Positions 50,299 through 59,728 of a stretch of DNA of 64,000 bases are shown here, one piece after another. Source of the stretch: Desulfovibrio sp. Fe33 (GTDB taxonomy: Bacteria > Desulfobacterota > Desulfovibrionia > Desulfovibrionales > Desulfovibrionaceae); NCBI RefSeq assembly GCF_028532725.1, contig NZ_JAQKGU010000003.1:310001-374000 (forward strand). The letters run 5' to 3'. The notes under the pieces were generated by a model. The model was given only the letters and a program-made list of their open reading frames with translations. It was not told the origin of the DNA and searched no databases. A program made the position numbers and the translations under genes. Every line of letters starts with the position of its first letter. The stretch's first letter is position 1.

Positions 50299-51329
50299 TA
50301 GCGGTTCTTCTTTCTCCGGGACTCGGATTCGAAGATTTCCTGGACCACCTGGACGTCGTTGCGAGAGCCGCAGAAGAACGGGATGCGCTGATGCAGATGA
50401 TCCGGCTCAATGTCCATGATCCGGTTGACGCCGTCCACGGCCATGCCGCCCGCCTGCTCGGCGAGGAAGGCCATGGGATTGCACTCGCAGGTCAACCGGA
50501 GTTTGCCCGTGGGCTTCTTGGGATCGCGCAGGTCGGCGGGATACATGAAAATGCCGCCGTAAAGCAGATTTCGGTGGAAATCCGCCACCAGGGAACCGAT
50601 GTACCGGCCGGAATACGGCTTGCGCAGAGCGTTCTTGGGCGATTTGAAATAGGCCAGCGCCTTTTTGGTGTGGCGGTCCCAATAGCGCTCGTACCCTTCG
50701 TTGACGGAATAGATCTTGCCTTGCTCCGGAATACGGATGTTCGGATGCGAAAGCAGGAACTCGCCCACGCTCGGGTCGAGGGTGAAGCCGTGAACGCCGT
50801 CGCCGCACGTGAAGACCAGCATGGTAGAAGAGCCATAGAGCACGTAGCCCGCGGCCACCTGTTCGCTGCCCTTCTGAAGCACGTCGCTGGACATCAGCGC
50901 GGCGTCCGGATCGCTCTTGCGCTTGAAGATGGAAAAGATCGTTCCGATATTGACGTTGACGTCGATGTTGGAAGAACCGTCCAACGGGTCGAAGATGATG
51001 ATATAATCGCCGCGCGGGAGGGACTCGGGCACCTCGATAATGTCCGCGTTCTCTTCCGAGGCCATGGCGCAAAGCACGCCCGACCGGGCCAGCCGGTGAA
51101 TGAGTATGCGGTTGGCATACTCGTCGAGCTTCTTGACCTCTTCCCCCTGGACATTGATATCGCCCGTGAATCCGAGAATATCCACCAGACCGGCCTTGTT
51201 CACGGCGCGGCCGATGATTTTCGCGGACAGAACGAGTTCATTGAAAAGTCGCGTAAACTGGCCGGTTGCCCCCGGCACCATCTTCTGATGCAGAAGTATA
51301 TGCTCGGTGACGGTTACCTGTTGCGACAT
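50298..51329 (-). CDS. fbp: Fructose-1,6-bisphosphatase, class I
   Basis: This gluconeogenic enzyme hydrolyses fructose-1,6-bisphosphate. The 343 residues have the metal/phosphate motifs [21 protein letters not shown] and the C-terminal [15 protein letters not shown]. The ATG at 51329 has GAGGGGG upstream. The neighbouring lipoprotein gene ends 29 nt before it. Confidence 0.94.
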   Translation of the reverse strand: MSQQVTVTEHILLHQKMVPGATGQFTRLFNELVLSAKIIGRAVNKAGLVDILGFTGDINVQGEEVKKLDEYANRILIHRLARSGVLCAMASEENADIIEVPESLPRGDYIIIFDPLDGSSNIDVNVNIGTIFSIFKRKSDPDAALMSSDVLQKGSEQVAAGYVLYGSSTMLVFTCGDGVHGFTLDPSVGEFLLSHPNIRIPEQGKIYSVNEGYERYWDRHTKKALAYFKSPKNALRKPYSGRYIGSLVADFHRNLLYGGIFMYPADLRDPKKPTGKLRLTCECNPMAFLAEQAGGMAVDGVNRIMDIEPDHLHQRIPFFCGSRNDVQVVQEIFESESRRKKNR

Positions 51330-51358
51330 CTGTTTGCCCCCTCGATTGTTATGCGCCT

Positions 51359-52147
51359 CTAAAACGGCCACCAGCTTCCCTCTGCGTTGGGGTCCACGCT
51401 CTCTGTGGCGTAGACGTATTGATCCTCGCCCACATAACGGGTCAGCCAGGAATAATAACGGTTGCCAACCTGTACCTGACCATGGACATTACTCTTGAGA
51501 ATATCATCCCAGTCCACGGCCAGCATGGCTTGCTTGTCCACATCGGCACCCAGGGACCAGACATTGTGCCCGGGGTGTATGATAATCAACGATTGGGGGT
51601 CCGGGCTCAGCCGCATGAGGGACCTGGGATCGAAGCCCACGCCGATCAGTCCGCCGAACTTAATATCTTCAAAATACGGCCGCCCAATATACATTTCCGG
51701 CCCGAGGTCGGAATAATCCACCACGGTAAGCAGGCTGACCTGCCGCCAAACCCCTTCGAAAACCAGGGGCTTGTTGATACGCTTCACAGGCAGGTCGGGC
51801 TGCATGAAAATGATGGTCCCTTCCTCGTCAGTGACCAGAACCCGGTCAACCCAAGGGAAACGGGCCATAAGCAGGTCGAGCCAGTCAATGCCCGGCAACG
51901 TGTCCGTATCGTTCACGAAGCGGATCAGAGAGGTCAGCGGCCCGTCCACAGGAGAAATAAGTTTAGCCAGCTTTTCCTGATTGGGATTGGAGAACTGATA
52001 GCTGTCGGTATCGATGACCGGCGGAGGATCCACGAAATCGCGCGTGGTCTGCCAGGTTTCCTTGGTGTACTCGGCAGTGGTGTCCCACATGCCGCAGCCG
52101 CCGAGCAACAACGCGGCGGCAAGGAGAATCAAAGTAAAATATCGCAT
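51359..52147 (-). CDS. Lipoprotein with Cache-like sensor fold
   Basis: The signal peptide ends at LLLGGC, a clear lipobox. The 240-residue mature part has [45 protein letters not shown] and a β-strand [11 protein letters not shown], the order of strands seen in extracytoplasmic Cache domains. It could bind a small ligand at the membrane. No family name is assigned. The ATG at 52147 is chosen; an upstream ATG would place residues before the signal peptide. Confidence 0.7.
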   Translation of the reverse strand: MRYFTLILLAAALLLGGCGMWDTTAEYTKETWQTTRDFVDPPPVIDTDSYQFSNPNQEKLAKLISPVDGPLTSLIRFVNDTDTLPGIDWLDLLMARFPWVDRVLVTDEEGTIIFMQPDLPVKRINKPLVFEGVWRQVSLLTVVDYSDLGPEMYIGRPYFEDIKFGGLIGVGFDPRSLMRLSPDPQSLIIIHPGHNVWSLGADVDKQAMLAVDWDDILKSNVHGQVQVGNRYYSWLTRYVGEDQYVYATESVDPNAEGSWWPF

Positions 52148-52210
52148 ATTCCCGCTTTCATGCATGGACGTTCCGCACCGCTGCGCGGCAGGCGTCCATT
52201 ACTGTTTCGC

Positions 52211-53005
52211 CTAGCCCTGAATCCGGGCCTCGAACCTGGCGGCCAAGGTCTCAAGAGTGCTTATCAACCGATCCTTGGACTGTGCGCCGAAGGCGTCGTC
52301 CCCTTCCCCGTCAGCTCCTCGGCCATCCCGACGACGCTCAAGATGCACGATCCGATCCTGCAATTCCGCACGCCGTTCGTCGGACACGGTTGATTGCAAC
52401 AAATCGCGATAGATTTCAAGTGCCCCCTCGACATCCCCCTGAGATGCGAGCAGGTCGGCCATGGTCTTGGTCCTGAACGAGCCGGTGCACGGTTTGAAAT
52501 CCCGCGGCTCGCCGTCATCGTCGAAACCGGGACGGATCAATTCGGGCAGTTTGAAGGGCGGCGGGGAATCCGCCGGCGGGGGCAACGGCGCGCCCACGAG
52601 CCGACCGGCCAGGGTGCCGATACCCTCGAACACCACATCCGTCCATTTGATGATGTCGCCGGAAAGATTGGAGGCCACCAGCATGAGATAAACGGCCAGG
52701 TCACGCTGTTCCGGAGGCAGGCTTCTGGCCCAGCCCCGCCAGAACGCGGGATAATCCCGCAAGGGATTGATGACCCGCTCCAACTGCTCAAGCACTTCGT
52801 CCTCGCGCCCGAGCTCGGTCAGGAGCTCCACCAGAAGCATACGCGCTTCAAGATAGTCGGGACGCCTGTCCAACCCCTGACGCAAAGTCTTGACCGCGTC
52901 TTCGGGCTGGCCGTTCTCCACGAACAATTTGGCTAAAGGGAAAAACACCCGCGAGCCGGGCTCCAAGGAGAGAACTTCCTGATACCATTCAATTTTCTTG
53001 CACAT
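52211..53005 (-). CDS. Tetratricopeptide-repeat protein
   Basis: The first 110 residues form TPR helices (WYQEVLSLEPGSRVFFPLAKLFVENGQPEDAVKTLRQGLDRRPDYLEAR). A proline-rich linker follows, then a further helical part (MADLLASQGDVEGALEIYRDLL) and a long coiled-coil end. No signal peptide. The ATG at 53005 has GGAGAAGG 5 nt upstream. It overlaps the end of the ftsB-like gene by 17 nt, which hints at coupled expression and perhaps a cell-division link. Confidence 0.75.
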   Translation of the reverse strand: MCKKIEWYQEVLSLEPGSRVFFPLAKLFVENGQPEDAVKTLRQGLDRRPDYLEARMLLVELLTELGREDEVLEQLERVINPLRDYPAFWRGWARSLPPEQRDLAVYLMLVASNLSGDIIKWTDVVFEGIGTLAGRLVGAPLPPPADSPPPFKLPELIRPGFDDDGEPRDFKPCTGSFRTKTMADLLASQGDVEGALEIYRDLLQSTVSDERRAELQDRIVHLERRRDGRGADGEGDDAFGAQSKDRLISTLETLAARFEARIQG

Positions 53006-53312
53006 CGGCACCTTCTCCGCGGGGTTGGTCCTTCTCGTCCGGGAATATGTACAACAGCTCGTCTTTCTTGATAAAATTCATTCTCTCTCGAATGACTTTC
53101 TCCTGATACCCCTTGTCCGATTTGAGCTTGCGAATCTCCTGACTGAGATCCAGACTCCTGGCGTCCACGGACTCAATCTTCTGCCGCAGAACCTCGTACC
53201 GGTTCTTGAGTTCCAGGTAGGCGAACACTCCCTGGTCGCTCCATATCAACCGGGTCACCAGGAACAGGTTGATACAGACCAGCAGCGCCACGAAGATAAG
53301 TCTGCCGCGCAT
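52989..53312 (-). CDS. ftsB: Septum formation initiator FtsB/DivIC family
   Basis: The 107-residue bitopic protein has a short cytoplasmic start, one membrane helix (about 5-22) and a coiled coil (YEVLRQKIESVDARSLDLSQEIRKLK) followed by VIRERMNFIKKDELLYIFPD. This is the FtsB/DivIC pattern; FtsB recruits FtsW/FtsI to the septum with FtsL and FtsQ. The following TPR gene overlaps its end. Confidence 0.85.
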   Translation of the reverse strand: MRGRLIFVALLVCINLFLVTRLIWSDQGVFAYLELKNRYEVLRQKIESVDARSLDLSQEIRKLKSDKGYQEKVIRERMNFIKKDELLYIFPDEKDQPRGEGADVQEN

Positions 53313-53314
53313 GA

Positions 53315-53599
53315 CTACTGAAGCCTGCGCTCAGCCCTTGACCGGGATTGCCGACGAGACAAAGGTCCCTGCAATTCTTTGAGAAAGTTCGATGTCGCAG
53401 TCTCGATTCGCTCCACGTCCGATTCGCTCAGCTCAATCTCGTCGATCTTTTCGAGGAACGACTTGAGCACGACGAATTCGTCCAGGAGGGAATGGCCGTT
53501 TTCCAACTGCTCCAGCTGTGACTCGAGATCGAGAATGGTCTGGAGGCAGTTGGTTATGCGGACAAGATGTTTGACCGAGCTGGAATCCGACATAAGCAT
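53315..53599 (-). CDS. Small coiled-coil hypothetical protein
   Basis: A 94-residue charged helical protein (CLQTILDLESQLEQLENGHSLLDEFVVLKSFLEKIDEIELSE), ending in an arginine-rich tail. It is not recognised. It lies 2 nt before ftsB and overlaps no other gene. The next 211 nt (53600-53810) contain no gene that I can support. Confidence 0.6.
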   Translation of the reverse strand: MLMSDSSSVKHLVRITNCLQTILDLESQLEQLENGHSLLDEFVVLKSFLEKIDEIELSESDVERIETATSNFLKELQGPLSRRQSRSRAERRLQ

Positions 53600-53810
53600 C
53601 TCTAATATTTCTCTCTTCGCGTAGTAACCCTTTATTCGGAATCTTGAACAATTATGCCGTACCGAAAACTACCATGTTACCGCCCCCCTGTCATTAGGGA
53701 ATTTCCTCTGTGGCGGCAATGAGTTGGACGCATCCGGCCGGACGGCGCGGGCGATTCTCGATTTACTCTAGACTCGCCCGGACCGCCCTGCCCGGGCCAA
53801 TTCCGGCGGC

Positions 53811-54401
53811 TTAGGCCTCTTCCGCAGAGCCGATCCACTTCCTGTAGAAGTCGTACAGGTAATGACCGCCCGACACCACGGTCAGCACAAGGGCTATATA
53901 CAGCAGCGCCTTGCCCGTAAACCGGGGATCCCAACCGAAGAAGGGATAGTGGAAGATCAAAAAGCCCACGGCCAGCGACTGGATCAGCGTCTTGGCCTTG
54001 CCCAGCCTGTCCGCGGCCACGACCTCGCCCATTTCCGCGGCGATGGCCCGCATTCCGGTGACGGCCAGTTCCCTGCAGATGATGATTATCACCACCCAAG
54101 CGGGTACGCCCCACCCCGGTCCGAGCCTGACAAGCATAATCAGAGCCGAACAGATGAGCAGCTTGTCGGCCAGAGGGTCGAGGAACTTGCCCAGGTTGGT
54201 GATGGTGTTCTGTTCGCGGGCGATCTTGCCGTCGAAGTAATCCGTGACGCAGGCCAGGAAAAACAACGCGAAGGCGAAGTATGACCCGAAGCGGGAATGA
54301 AACCACATCTCGAAGTACAGCAACAGCACCACAAAGGGAGCCGCCAGAATCCGAGCCATGGTCAGGCAATTCGGGAGATTGAAAACTTTCTTCTTATTCA
54401 T
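53811..54401 (-). CDS. pgsA: CDP-diacylglycerol--glycerol-3-phosphate 3-phosphatidyltransferase
   Basis: PgsA makes phosphatidylglycerophosphate, the precursor of phosphatidylglycerol. The 196-residue protein begins FNLPNCLTMARILAAPFVVLL, has the CDP-alcohol signature DYFDGKIAR...LGKFLDPLADKLL and the PgsA-specific CRELAVTGMRAIAAEMG. It is a better PgsA match than the gene at 8128. It begins 10 nt after the mrp stop. Confidence 0.9.
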   Translation of the reverse strand: MNKKKVFNLPNCLTMARILAAPFVVLLLYFEMWFHSRFGSYFAFALFFLACVTDYFDGKIAREQNTITNLGKFLDPLADKLLICSALIMLVRLGPGWGVPAWVVIIIICRELAVTGMRAIAAEMGEVVAADRLGKAKTLIQSLAVGFLIFHYPFFGWDPRFTGKALLYIALVLTVVSGGHYLYDFYRKWIGSAEEA

Positions 54402-54411
54402 CGCACCCGCC

Positions 54412-55299
54412 TTATGTGTTTGTGGTCGAGGCAGCCTCTAAACTGTTCTGAGCGGCCGTCGCGATGGTGTCCGCCAACTTGAGGAACGCGCTCTTGGCAA
54501 AGGATTCCTCTTCAAGCAAGACCACGGGGGTCCCCAGGTCGCCCGCCACCACCGTGGCCGGATCCAGGGGAATGGCGCCGAGGAAATCCAGGCCGTACTT
54601 CTCGGCCAGGTCCTTGCCGCCGCCCTTCTTGAACAGGTCGATGGCCTGATGGCAATGCGGACAGATCAACCCGCTCATGTTCTCCACCACCCCAAGAATC
54701 GGGGCCTTGGCGTACTGCAGGAAGTTGATGGACTTGCGCACATCGGACAGGGAAACTTCCTGAGGCGTGGTGACCACGACGGACAAGGCGTCGGGAATGG
54801 TCTTGAGCACGGTCATGGGCTCGTCGCCGGTGCCCGGAGGGGAATCGACCACCAGGAAATCAAGCGCGCCCCACTGCACATCGGAGATGAACTGGCGGAT
54901 GGCGGACGTCTTCATGGGACCGCGCCAGAGCACGGCCTGGTCCGGGTCCTTGAGCAGGGACTCCATGGACACCACGTGAAGGTTCTCGTTGTACTCCTTG
55001 GGAACGATCAGGGAGCCCCGGTCGATATCAAGGGTGCCGGAGATGCCCAGCAGGGTCGGGACCGAAGGACCGTGGATATCCACGTCCAGAAGACCGACCT
55101 TGAAACCCCGGGCGGCCAGAGCCGCAGCCACGTTGACGGAAACGGAGCTTTTGCCCACTCCGCCTTTCCCGCTCATGATGAACAGCTTATACTTGATCTT
55201 CTCCAGGGTGGACCGGATCATCTCATCCTGGATCTTCATTTTGGCGCTGATCTTGCCGTCGCCCCCGCCTCCGCAGGAGCCCGAACTGCACTCACTCAT
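54412..55299 (-). CDS. Mrp/NBP35-family iron-sulfur carrier ATPase
   Basis: The 295 residues have the deviant P-loop SGKGGVGKSSVSVNVA, the switch motif VDIHGPSVP and DSPPGTGDEP, and a C-terminal CPHCHQ that binds a bridging [4Fe-4S] cluster. The N-terminus adds CSSGSC before a Gly-rich stretch. Mrp proteins deliver Fe-S clusters to apo-enzymes. The ATG at 55299 has AGAGAGAAG upstream. Confidence 0.9.
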   Translation of the reverse strand: MSECSSGSCGGGGDGKISAKMKIQDEMIRSTLEKIKYKLFIMSGKGGVGKSSVSVNVAAALAARGFKVGLLDVDIHGPSVPTLLGISGTLDIDRGSLIVPKEYNENLHVVSMESLLKDPDQAVLWRGPMKTSAIRQFISDVQWGALDFLVVDSPPGTGDEPMTVLKTIPDALSVVVTTPQEVSLSDVRKSINFLQYAKAPILGVVENMSGLICPHCHQAIDLFKKGGGKDLAEKYGLDFLGAIPLDPATVVAGDLGTPVVLLEEESFAKSAFLKLADTIATAAQNSLEAASTTNT

Positions 55300-55344
55300 A
55301 TTGTCTTCTCTCTTTATTGCTTTCTCCCGCAAAGGAGACCCTAT

Positions 55345-56316
55345 TCAATTCGCGCGGTTGGACAACCGCTCCAAAACAATCACGACAAGCACGCCCACCA
55401 CGAACAGCCCCAAGGCTAGAGCCACTCCCCCGTCAAAGGCGTCGGGGAGGACATTCTGCGTGCGCAGGACATGTATCTTTCCACGAATGACCGTCGATTC
55501 CAAGACTTCTTTCCAGGGCCAAACCTTTCGCAGAGCCCCTATCATGAACCCGGTCAGCACGGACACCGTGGCCGCGTGCCACCGGTGCAGCAGGTAATGC
55601 AGCACCCTGGAAAACAGGACTATGCCCACTACGGCTCCCGCGGCGAAGACCGCGAGAATCACGAAATTATCCCACAGAAACGGATTCTTGAGGGTCCGAG
55701 TCACGTATTCATACTTGCCCAGCATGAGCAGCAGAAACGCCCCGCTGATGCCCGGCAAAATCATTGCGCAGATGGCGATGGCCCCGCACAGAAAAATGAA
55801 GGACAGGGTCTCGGGGGTGGACACGGGAATCATGCCCACCAGGAAATAGCAGCCGGCCGCTCCGAGCAGGATCAGGACGCCGTTGACGGCGTTGAGGGGG
55901 TTGATCTCTTTTCCGACCACGAAGATGGAGGCCGCGATGAGGCCGAAGAACAGAGACCATATCTCCACAGGATGAACATTGAGCATGTAGTTCATCACAC
56001 CGGCCATGCTCACCACTGCGGCCAGAATGCCGAACAGCAGACAAGCCAGGAAACGGAGATGCACCTCGGCCAGCGCCCCCGTGAAATCCAGGCGCAGCAA
56101 CCGCCGGACGAAAAGCGCGTCCACCGAACGGATGGCGTCCACCAACTGGGTGTAGATGCCGGTAATGAAAGCGATGGTCCCGCCCGACACGCCGGGAATT
56201 ATGTCGGCCCCGCCCATGCACACGCCCTTGAGGCACAACAGGACCGCCTCACGCAGGTTGCACGGGCCGGGGCTGGCCATGAACGCCGCCCTGAGATTCG
56301 TCTGACTCCCACTCAC
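55345..56316 (-). CDS. DUF368/PopT-like polyprenyl-phosphate transporter
   Basis: The 323-residue membrane protein has about eight helices and the DUF368 signature GVCMGGADIIPGVSGGTIAFITGIY, repeated in GAIAICAMILPGISGAFLLLMLGKY. DUF368 proteins (PopT) were shown to recycle undecaprenyl phosphate across the inner membrane for cell-wall synthesis. Lies between mrp and pcm, both in the same direction. Confidence 0.85.
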   Translation of the reverse strand: MSGSQTNLRAAFMASPGPCNLREAVLLCLKGVCMGGADIIPGVSGGTIAFITGIYTQLVDAIRSVDALFVRRLLRLDFTGALAEVHLRFLACLLFGILAAVVSMAGVMNYMLNVHPVEIWSLFFGLIAASIFVVGKEINPLNAVNGVLILLGAAGCYFLVGMIPVSTPETLSFIFLCGAIAICAMILPGISGAFLLLMLGKYEYVTRTLKNPFLWDNFVILAVFAAGAVVGIVLFSRVLHYLLHRWHAATVSVLTGFMIGALRKVWPWKEVLESTVIRGKIHVLRTQNVLPDAFDGGVALALGLFVVGVLVVIVLERLSNRAN

Positions 56317-56327
56317 GATTCCGCCCC

Positions 56328-56969
56328 CTACCAGCCGTGGCTCCCCACCAGGTCCACGAAGGCGACGCCGCCCTTGTCCTCGCGGGTGACCTGGCCGTCC
56401 TTCTTCTCAACCAGAATGAGGGTCTGGTTCCGGCGCGACTCACCGACGGGGATAAGCATCCGGCCCGGATCGGCCAGTTGGTCCACCAGCGGACCAGGCA
56501 CTTCGGGACCGCCCGCCGTGACGATGATCCTGTCGAAAGGAGCCTCCTCGGGCCACCCCATCGTCCCGTCATCAAGCTTGAGCTTGACCGAGAACAGGCG
56601 CATGTCCATGAACCGCTTGCGAGCGGCGTGAAAAAGTTTCTTGATGCGCTCCACGGTATAGACATCGGCTCCCATATGCGCCAGGACCGCGGCCTGATAG
56701 CCCGACCCGGTGCCGATCTCCAGCACCTTCATGCCCGGCTCCACCTGCAGCAGCTCGGACATGAGCGCCACGATATACGGCTGGGAGATGGTTTGCCCTT
56801 CGCCGATGGGCAGCGGCCCGTCGCCATAGGCTTTGCAGGCCAGAGCCTCTTCGACGAACGTGTGGCGCGGCAGTTCGCGCATGGCCGCAAGCACGCGCTT
56901 GTCCGTCACGCCGCGCGCCTGAATCTGGTCACGCACCATGCGCTCCCTGAGCCTTACCGGATCAACCAT
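56328..56969 (-). CDS. pcm: Protein-L-isoaspartate O-methyltransferase
   Basis: The enzyme repairs isoaspartyl residues in aged proteins. The 213 residues start [22 protein letters not shown] and have [15 protein letters not shown] and the SAM-binding [16 protein letters not shown]. The ATG at 56969 has AGGAG 5 nt upstream. Its stop is 11 nt before the DUF368 gene. Confidence 0.93.
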   Translation of the reverse strand: MVDPVRLRERMVRDQIQARGVTDKRVLAAMRELPRHTFVEEALACKAYGDGPLPIGEGQTISQPYIVALMSELLQVEPGMKVLEIGTGSGYQAAVLAHMGADVYTVERIKKLFHAARKRFMDMRLFSVKLKLDDGTMGWPEEAPFDRIIVTAGGPEVPGPLVDQLADPGRMLIPVGESRRNQTLILVEKKDGQVTREDKGGVAFVDLVGSHGW

Positions 56970-57136
56970 CATCTCTCCTGGGGATACGGTGCGCCATGAA
57001 CGGAAACACCTGCGGGATGCTGAACAGATTTTATCCCCCAAGTCAACTCGGGGGGCGAAGAATGCCCGAAAAGGGAGCAGAAATCTTGACACATTTCCTT
57101 CATTGGCGGAGGATATCACTAGACCCAGGAGGAGCT

Positions 57137-57568
57137 ATGCTGAAGGTGAAGGACCTCATGTCGTCGCCGGTCTTCTCCCTCAAGGAGAACGACTCCCTGC
57201 ACACCGCGCGGGAGCTTATGGACCTGCAACGCATCCGGCACATTCCCATCGTCACGGTGGACAACGTCTTCACAGGGCTCATCACCCACCGGGACATCCT
57301 GTCCGCAACCATCTCCAAACTGGCCGGGCTCGACCCGGAAACGCAGAAGGAGATCGATTCCGGCATCCCCATCCGCGAGATCATGCGGGCGGACATCGTT
57401 TCGGTAGAGCCCGAGACCTCGCTGAAGAAGGCCGCGCGTCTCCTACTCAACAACAAATACGGCTGCCTGCCCGTCGTCGAAGCCGGGGGGCTGGTGGGCA
57501 TCGTCACCGAAGCCGACTTCCTGCGCCTGACCATCAACCTGATGGAGGGGCTGGAGCAGGACGCCTGA
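57137..57568 (+). CDS. CBS-domain pair protein
   Basis: The 143 residues consist of two CBS domains: MLKVKDLMSSPVFSLKENDSL..PIVTVDNVFTGLIT and REIMRADIVSVEPETSLKKAARLL..GLVGIVTEAD. Such free CBS pairs sense adenine nucleotides or act as subunits of regulators. An SD (AGGAGG) is 4 nt before the ATG. A TTGACA at 57086-57091 may be its -35 element. Confidence 0.9.
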   Translation: MLKVKDLMSSPVFSLKENDSLHTARELMDLQRIRHIPIVTVDNVFTGLITHRDILSATISKLAGLDPETQKEIDSGIPIREIMRADIVSVEPETSLKKAARLLLNNKYGCLPVVEAGGLVGIVTEADFLRLTINLMEGLEQDA

Positions 57569-57731
57569 GGCGTCAGGCCGAACAAACCGTAGCCGCACCT
57601 CAACATGCGGCTTTTTTCTTCGTATTCCGACAGATTGGCGGTCCTCTTCCGGATTTAGGCCTTCTTCCCTTGTGTCCTCTCTCTGTCTATTATAGAAATA
57701 GTCTAGAATTAATCACATAGGATTGTGCACC

Positions 57732-59084
57732 ATGAGCAAAGATACCAGATTGACCAAAAAGAAAAGCGGCGGCAAGCTGCCCTTGGGCGGCCTTCTCGCC
57801 ATCATCATCCTCCTGGCCACTGCGGCCGGACTCTTCATGATTTTCCGCGACACAACTCCGCCGGTGGTGTCCATCACCCCGGACACGGAGCAGCTTGGCA
57901 AGGAATCCACCCTGACCGTCCAGATAGACGATCCGGGCAGCGGCCTGAAGTCGCTGGAGATTTACGCTGTCCAGGGCGACACGCGCATTCCTCTGGCGGC
58001 CAAGAGCTACCCCGGCGGCATCATGCAGGTCCGGGAGGACATTCCCCTGAGCGCGGGCACCCTCAAGGAAGGGAAATTCTCCATCGAAATCACGGCCAGG
58101 GACGCTTCCCTGTACCCCTTCGGCGATGCAGGCGTAACCAAGATCGGAAAAGTCTATTCTTTGGACCTGACCCCGCCCCGCATCTATGTGGAGTCCCCCA
58201 CCAACAACCTGAACCAGGGCGGAGCCGGGCTGATGGTCTATGCCCTGAGCGAGAAAGCCGCGAACACCGGCATCCAGGTCGGCGAGCGCTTCTTCCCGGG
58301 CCACCTGCAACCCGGCGGCGAGGGCAAGTTCCTCTATTACTGCCTGTTCGCCCACCCCTGGGATACGTCGGCCAAGGACTTCCAGCCGTTCATCGTCGCC
58401 TCGGACGTGGCCGGAAACAGCGCGAAGCGGTCTTTCAACTACCACACCAACCCGCGCGCCTTCCGGCAGGACAGCATCAACCTGTCCGACAACTTCATGG
58501 AGCAGACCATCCCGGAATTCCAGGGACTGGTTCCCAACCAGGGCTCTCTGCTCGACCAATACCTTTACATCAACAACACCATCCGCAAGGAAAACCGGGC
58601 CAAGCTTGTTGAGTTCAGCCGCCAGACCAGCCCGACCATACTCTGGTCCGGTCCGTTCGTCCGGCTGCCCAATGCGGCCAACCGCGCCCGCTTCGCCGAC
58701 GCCCGCGACTACATGTACAAGGGCAAAAAGGTGGACCACCAGACCCACCTCGGCCTGGACCTCGCCAGCGTCAAGCAAGCCCCGGTCCCAGCGGGCAACG
58801 ACGGACGGGTGGTCTACGCCGACTTCCTTGGCATCTACGGCAACGTGGTGGTCCTCGATCACGGCCTCGGGCTACAGTCGCTCTACGCCCATCTCTCGTC
58901 CGTTGAAGTGCATCCCGGCGACATGATCACGCGTGGACAGATCATCGCCCATACCGGAGCAACCGGCCTGGCGGGCGGCGACCACCTGCACTACGGCATC
59001 ATCGTGGCGGGCACTCCCACCCAGCCCATCGAGTGGTGGGACAGCTCCTGGATCAAGAACAACATCACTTCGAAAATTCGTTAA
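57732..59084 (+). CDS. Membrane-anchored M23/LytM peptidase-like protein
   Basis: A basic N-terminus and one membrane helix (about 16-40) anchor the 450-residue protein. The middle has Ig-like β strands (PPVVSITPDTEQLGKESTLTVQIDDPG). The C-terminal LytM domain keeps the zinc ligands: HLGLD (His and Asp), and HLHYG, with a YAHLS between. This is the arrangement of active cell-wall endopeptidases of the M23 family. The ATG at 57732 is chosen; an in-frame TTG lies three codons earlier. Confidence 0.9.
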   Translation: MSKDTRLTKKKSGGKLPLGGLLAIIILLATAAGLFMIFRDTTPPVVSITPDTEQLGKESTLTVQIDDPGSGLKSLEIYAVQGDTRIPLAAKSYPGGIMQVREDIPLSAGTLKEGKFSIEITARDASLYPFGDAGVTKIGKVYSLDLTPPRIYVESPTNNLNQGGAGLMVYALSEKAANTGIQVGERFFPGHLQPGGEGKFLYYCLFAHPWDTSAKDFQPFIVASDVAGNSAKRSFNYHTNPRAFRQDSINLSDNFMEQTIPEFQGLVPNQGSLLDQYLYINNTIRKENRAKLVEFSRQTSPTILWSGPFVRLPNAANRARFADARDYMYKGKKVDHQTHLGLDLASVKQAPVPAGNDGRVVYADFLGIYGNVVVLDHGLGLQSLYAHLSSVEVHPGDMITRGQIIAHTGATGLAGGDHLHYGIIVAGTPTQPIEWWDSSWIKNNITSKIR

Positions 59085-59096
59085 CTCACTGAAAAC

Positions 59097-59127
59097 GCGG
59101 CCCGCTTCAAGCGGGCCGCATCGTTTT
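59097..59127 (+). terminator. Terminator after the M23 gene
   Basis: GCGGCCCGC-TTCAA-GCGGGCCGC followed by ATCG-TTTTT, 12 nt after the stop. Confidence 0.85.
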
Positions 59128-59197
59128 TGGGACGTTTTTTCCCGGAACGATTCCTGCATTGCTTCGACGGGGGAACATCTTTCCCCAAGGAGCTAGC

Positions 59198-59728
59198 ATG
59201 AACGTATCAATGGACATGTCCACCATGTGGCCGAACAGTTCGGCCAGGCTGGTCGGTCAATCACGGAACATCTCGCCTGTCGGCGAACAGCCCGCCACGG
59301 AGGACACCGATGAAACCTCCGGGTCTCCCCTGTCGTTCAAGAAGGAGCTGCCCCCGGAAGAACAGCGCCGGGTGATCTTCCTGCAAAACCTCCTGGCCCA
59401 GACCATGGCCATGGCCGAGGGAAGCCCCACTGACGAACAAAAGGAACGCATCCGCGACATCGAAAAGGAAATCGAAAAGATCACGGGCGTCAAAACCAAA
59501 TCCCATCTCTCCTCAATGACCGACAAAATGCCCGGGAAAACGGACAAGAAAGAAGAGGAGGAAAGGGAAAAAAGCTACCAGTCCATGGGCATCGACCCCA
59601 AGGAAACGACGCACAACAATAACACGACGCCCGCCAAGGGAGACAATCCGGGGATGCAGATGCTCAGGAACAACGCCCTGCTCACCGCCATCAGCACTCT
59701 CGGGCTGGGCCAATCCCTTTCCGGCTAA
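59198..59728 (+). CDS. Hypothetical protein, 176 aa, charged
   Basis: The protein is not recognised. It has no signal peptide. The middle (LPPEEQRRVIFLQNLLAQTMAMAEGSPTDEQ) is helical, followed by a Lys/Glu-rich part and a final LLTAISTLGLG. An SD (AAGGAG) 5 nt before the ATG supports a real gene. Its TAA abuts the stop of the opposite-strand gene with no base between. Confidence 0.65.
   Translation: MNVSMDMSTMWPNSSARLVGQSRNISPVGEQPATEDTDETSGSPLSFKKELPPEEQRRVIFLQNLLAQTMAMAEGSPTDEQKERIRDIEKEIEKITGVKTKSHLSSMTDKMPGKTDKKEEEEREKSYQSMGIDPKETTHNNNTTPAKGDNPGMQMLRNNALLTAISTLGLGQSLSG

Noticed and set aside
53600-53810. A gene or terminator in the gap between the small coiled-coil gene and pgsA
   Set aside because: No frame with coding character and only a GC-rich palindrome without a T-tract.
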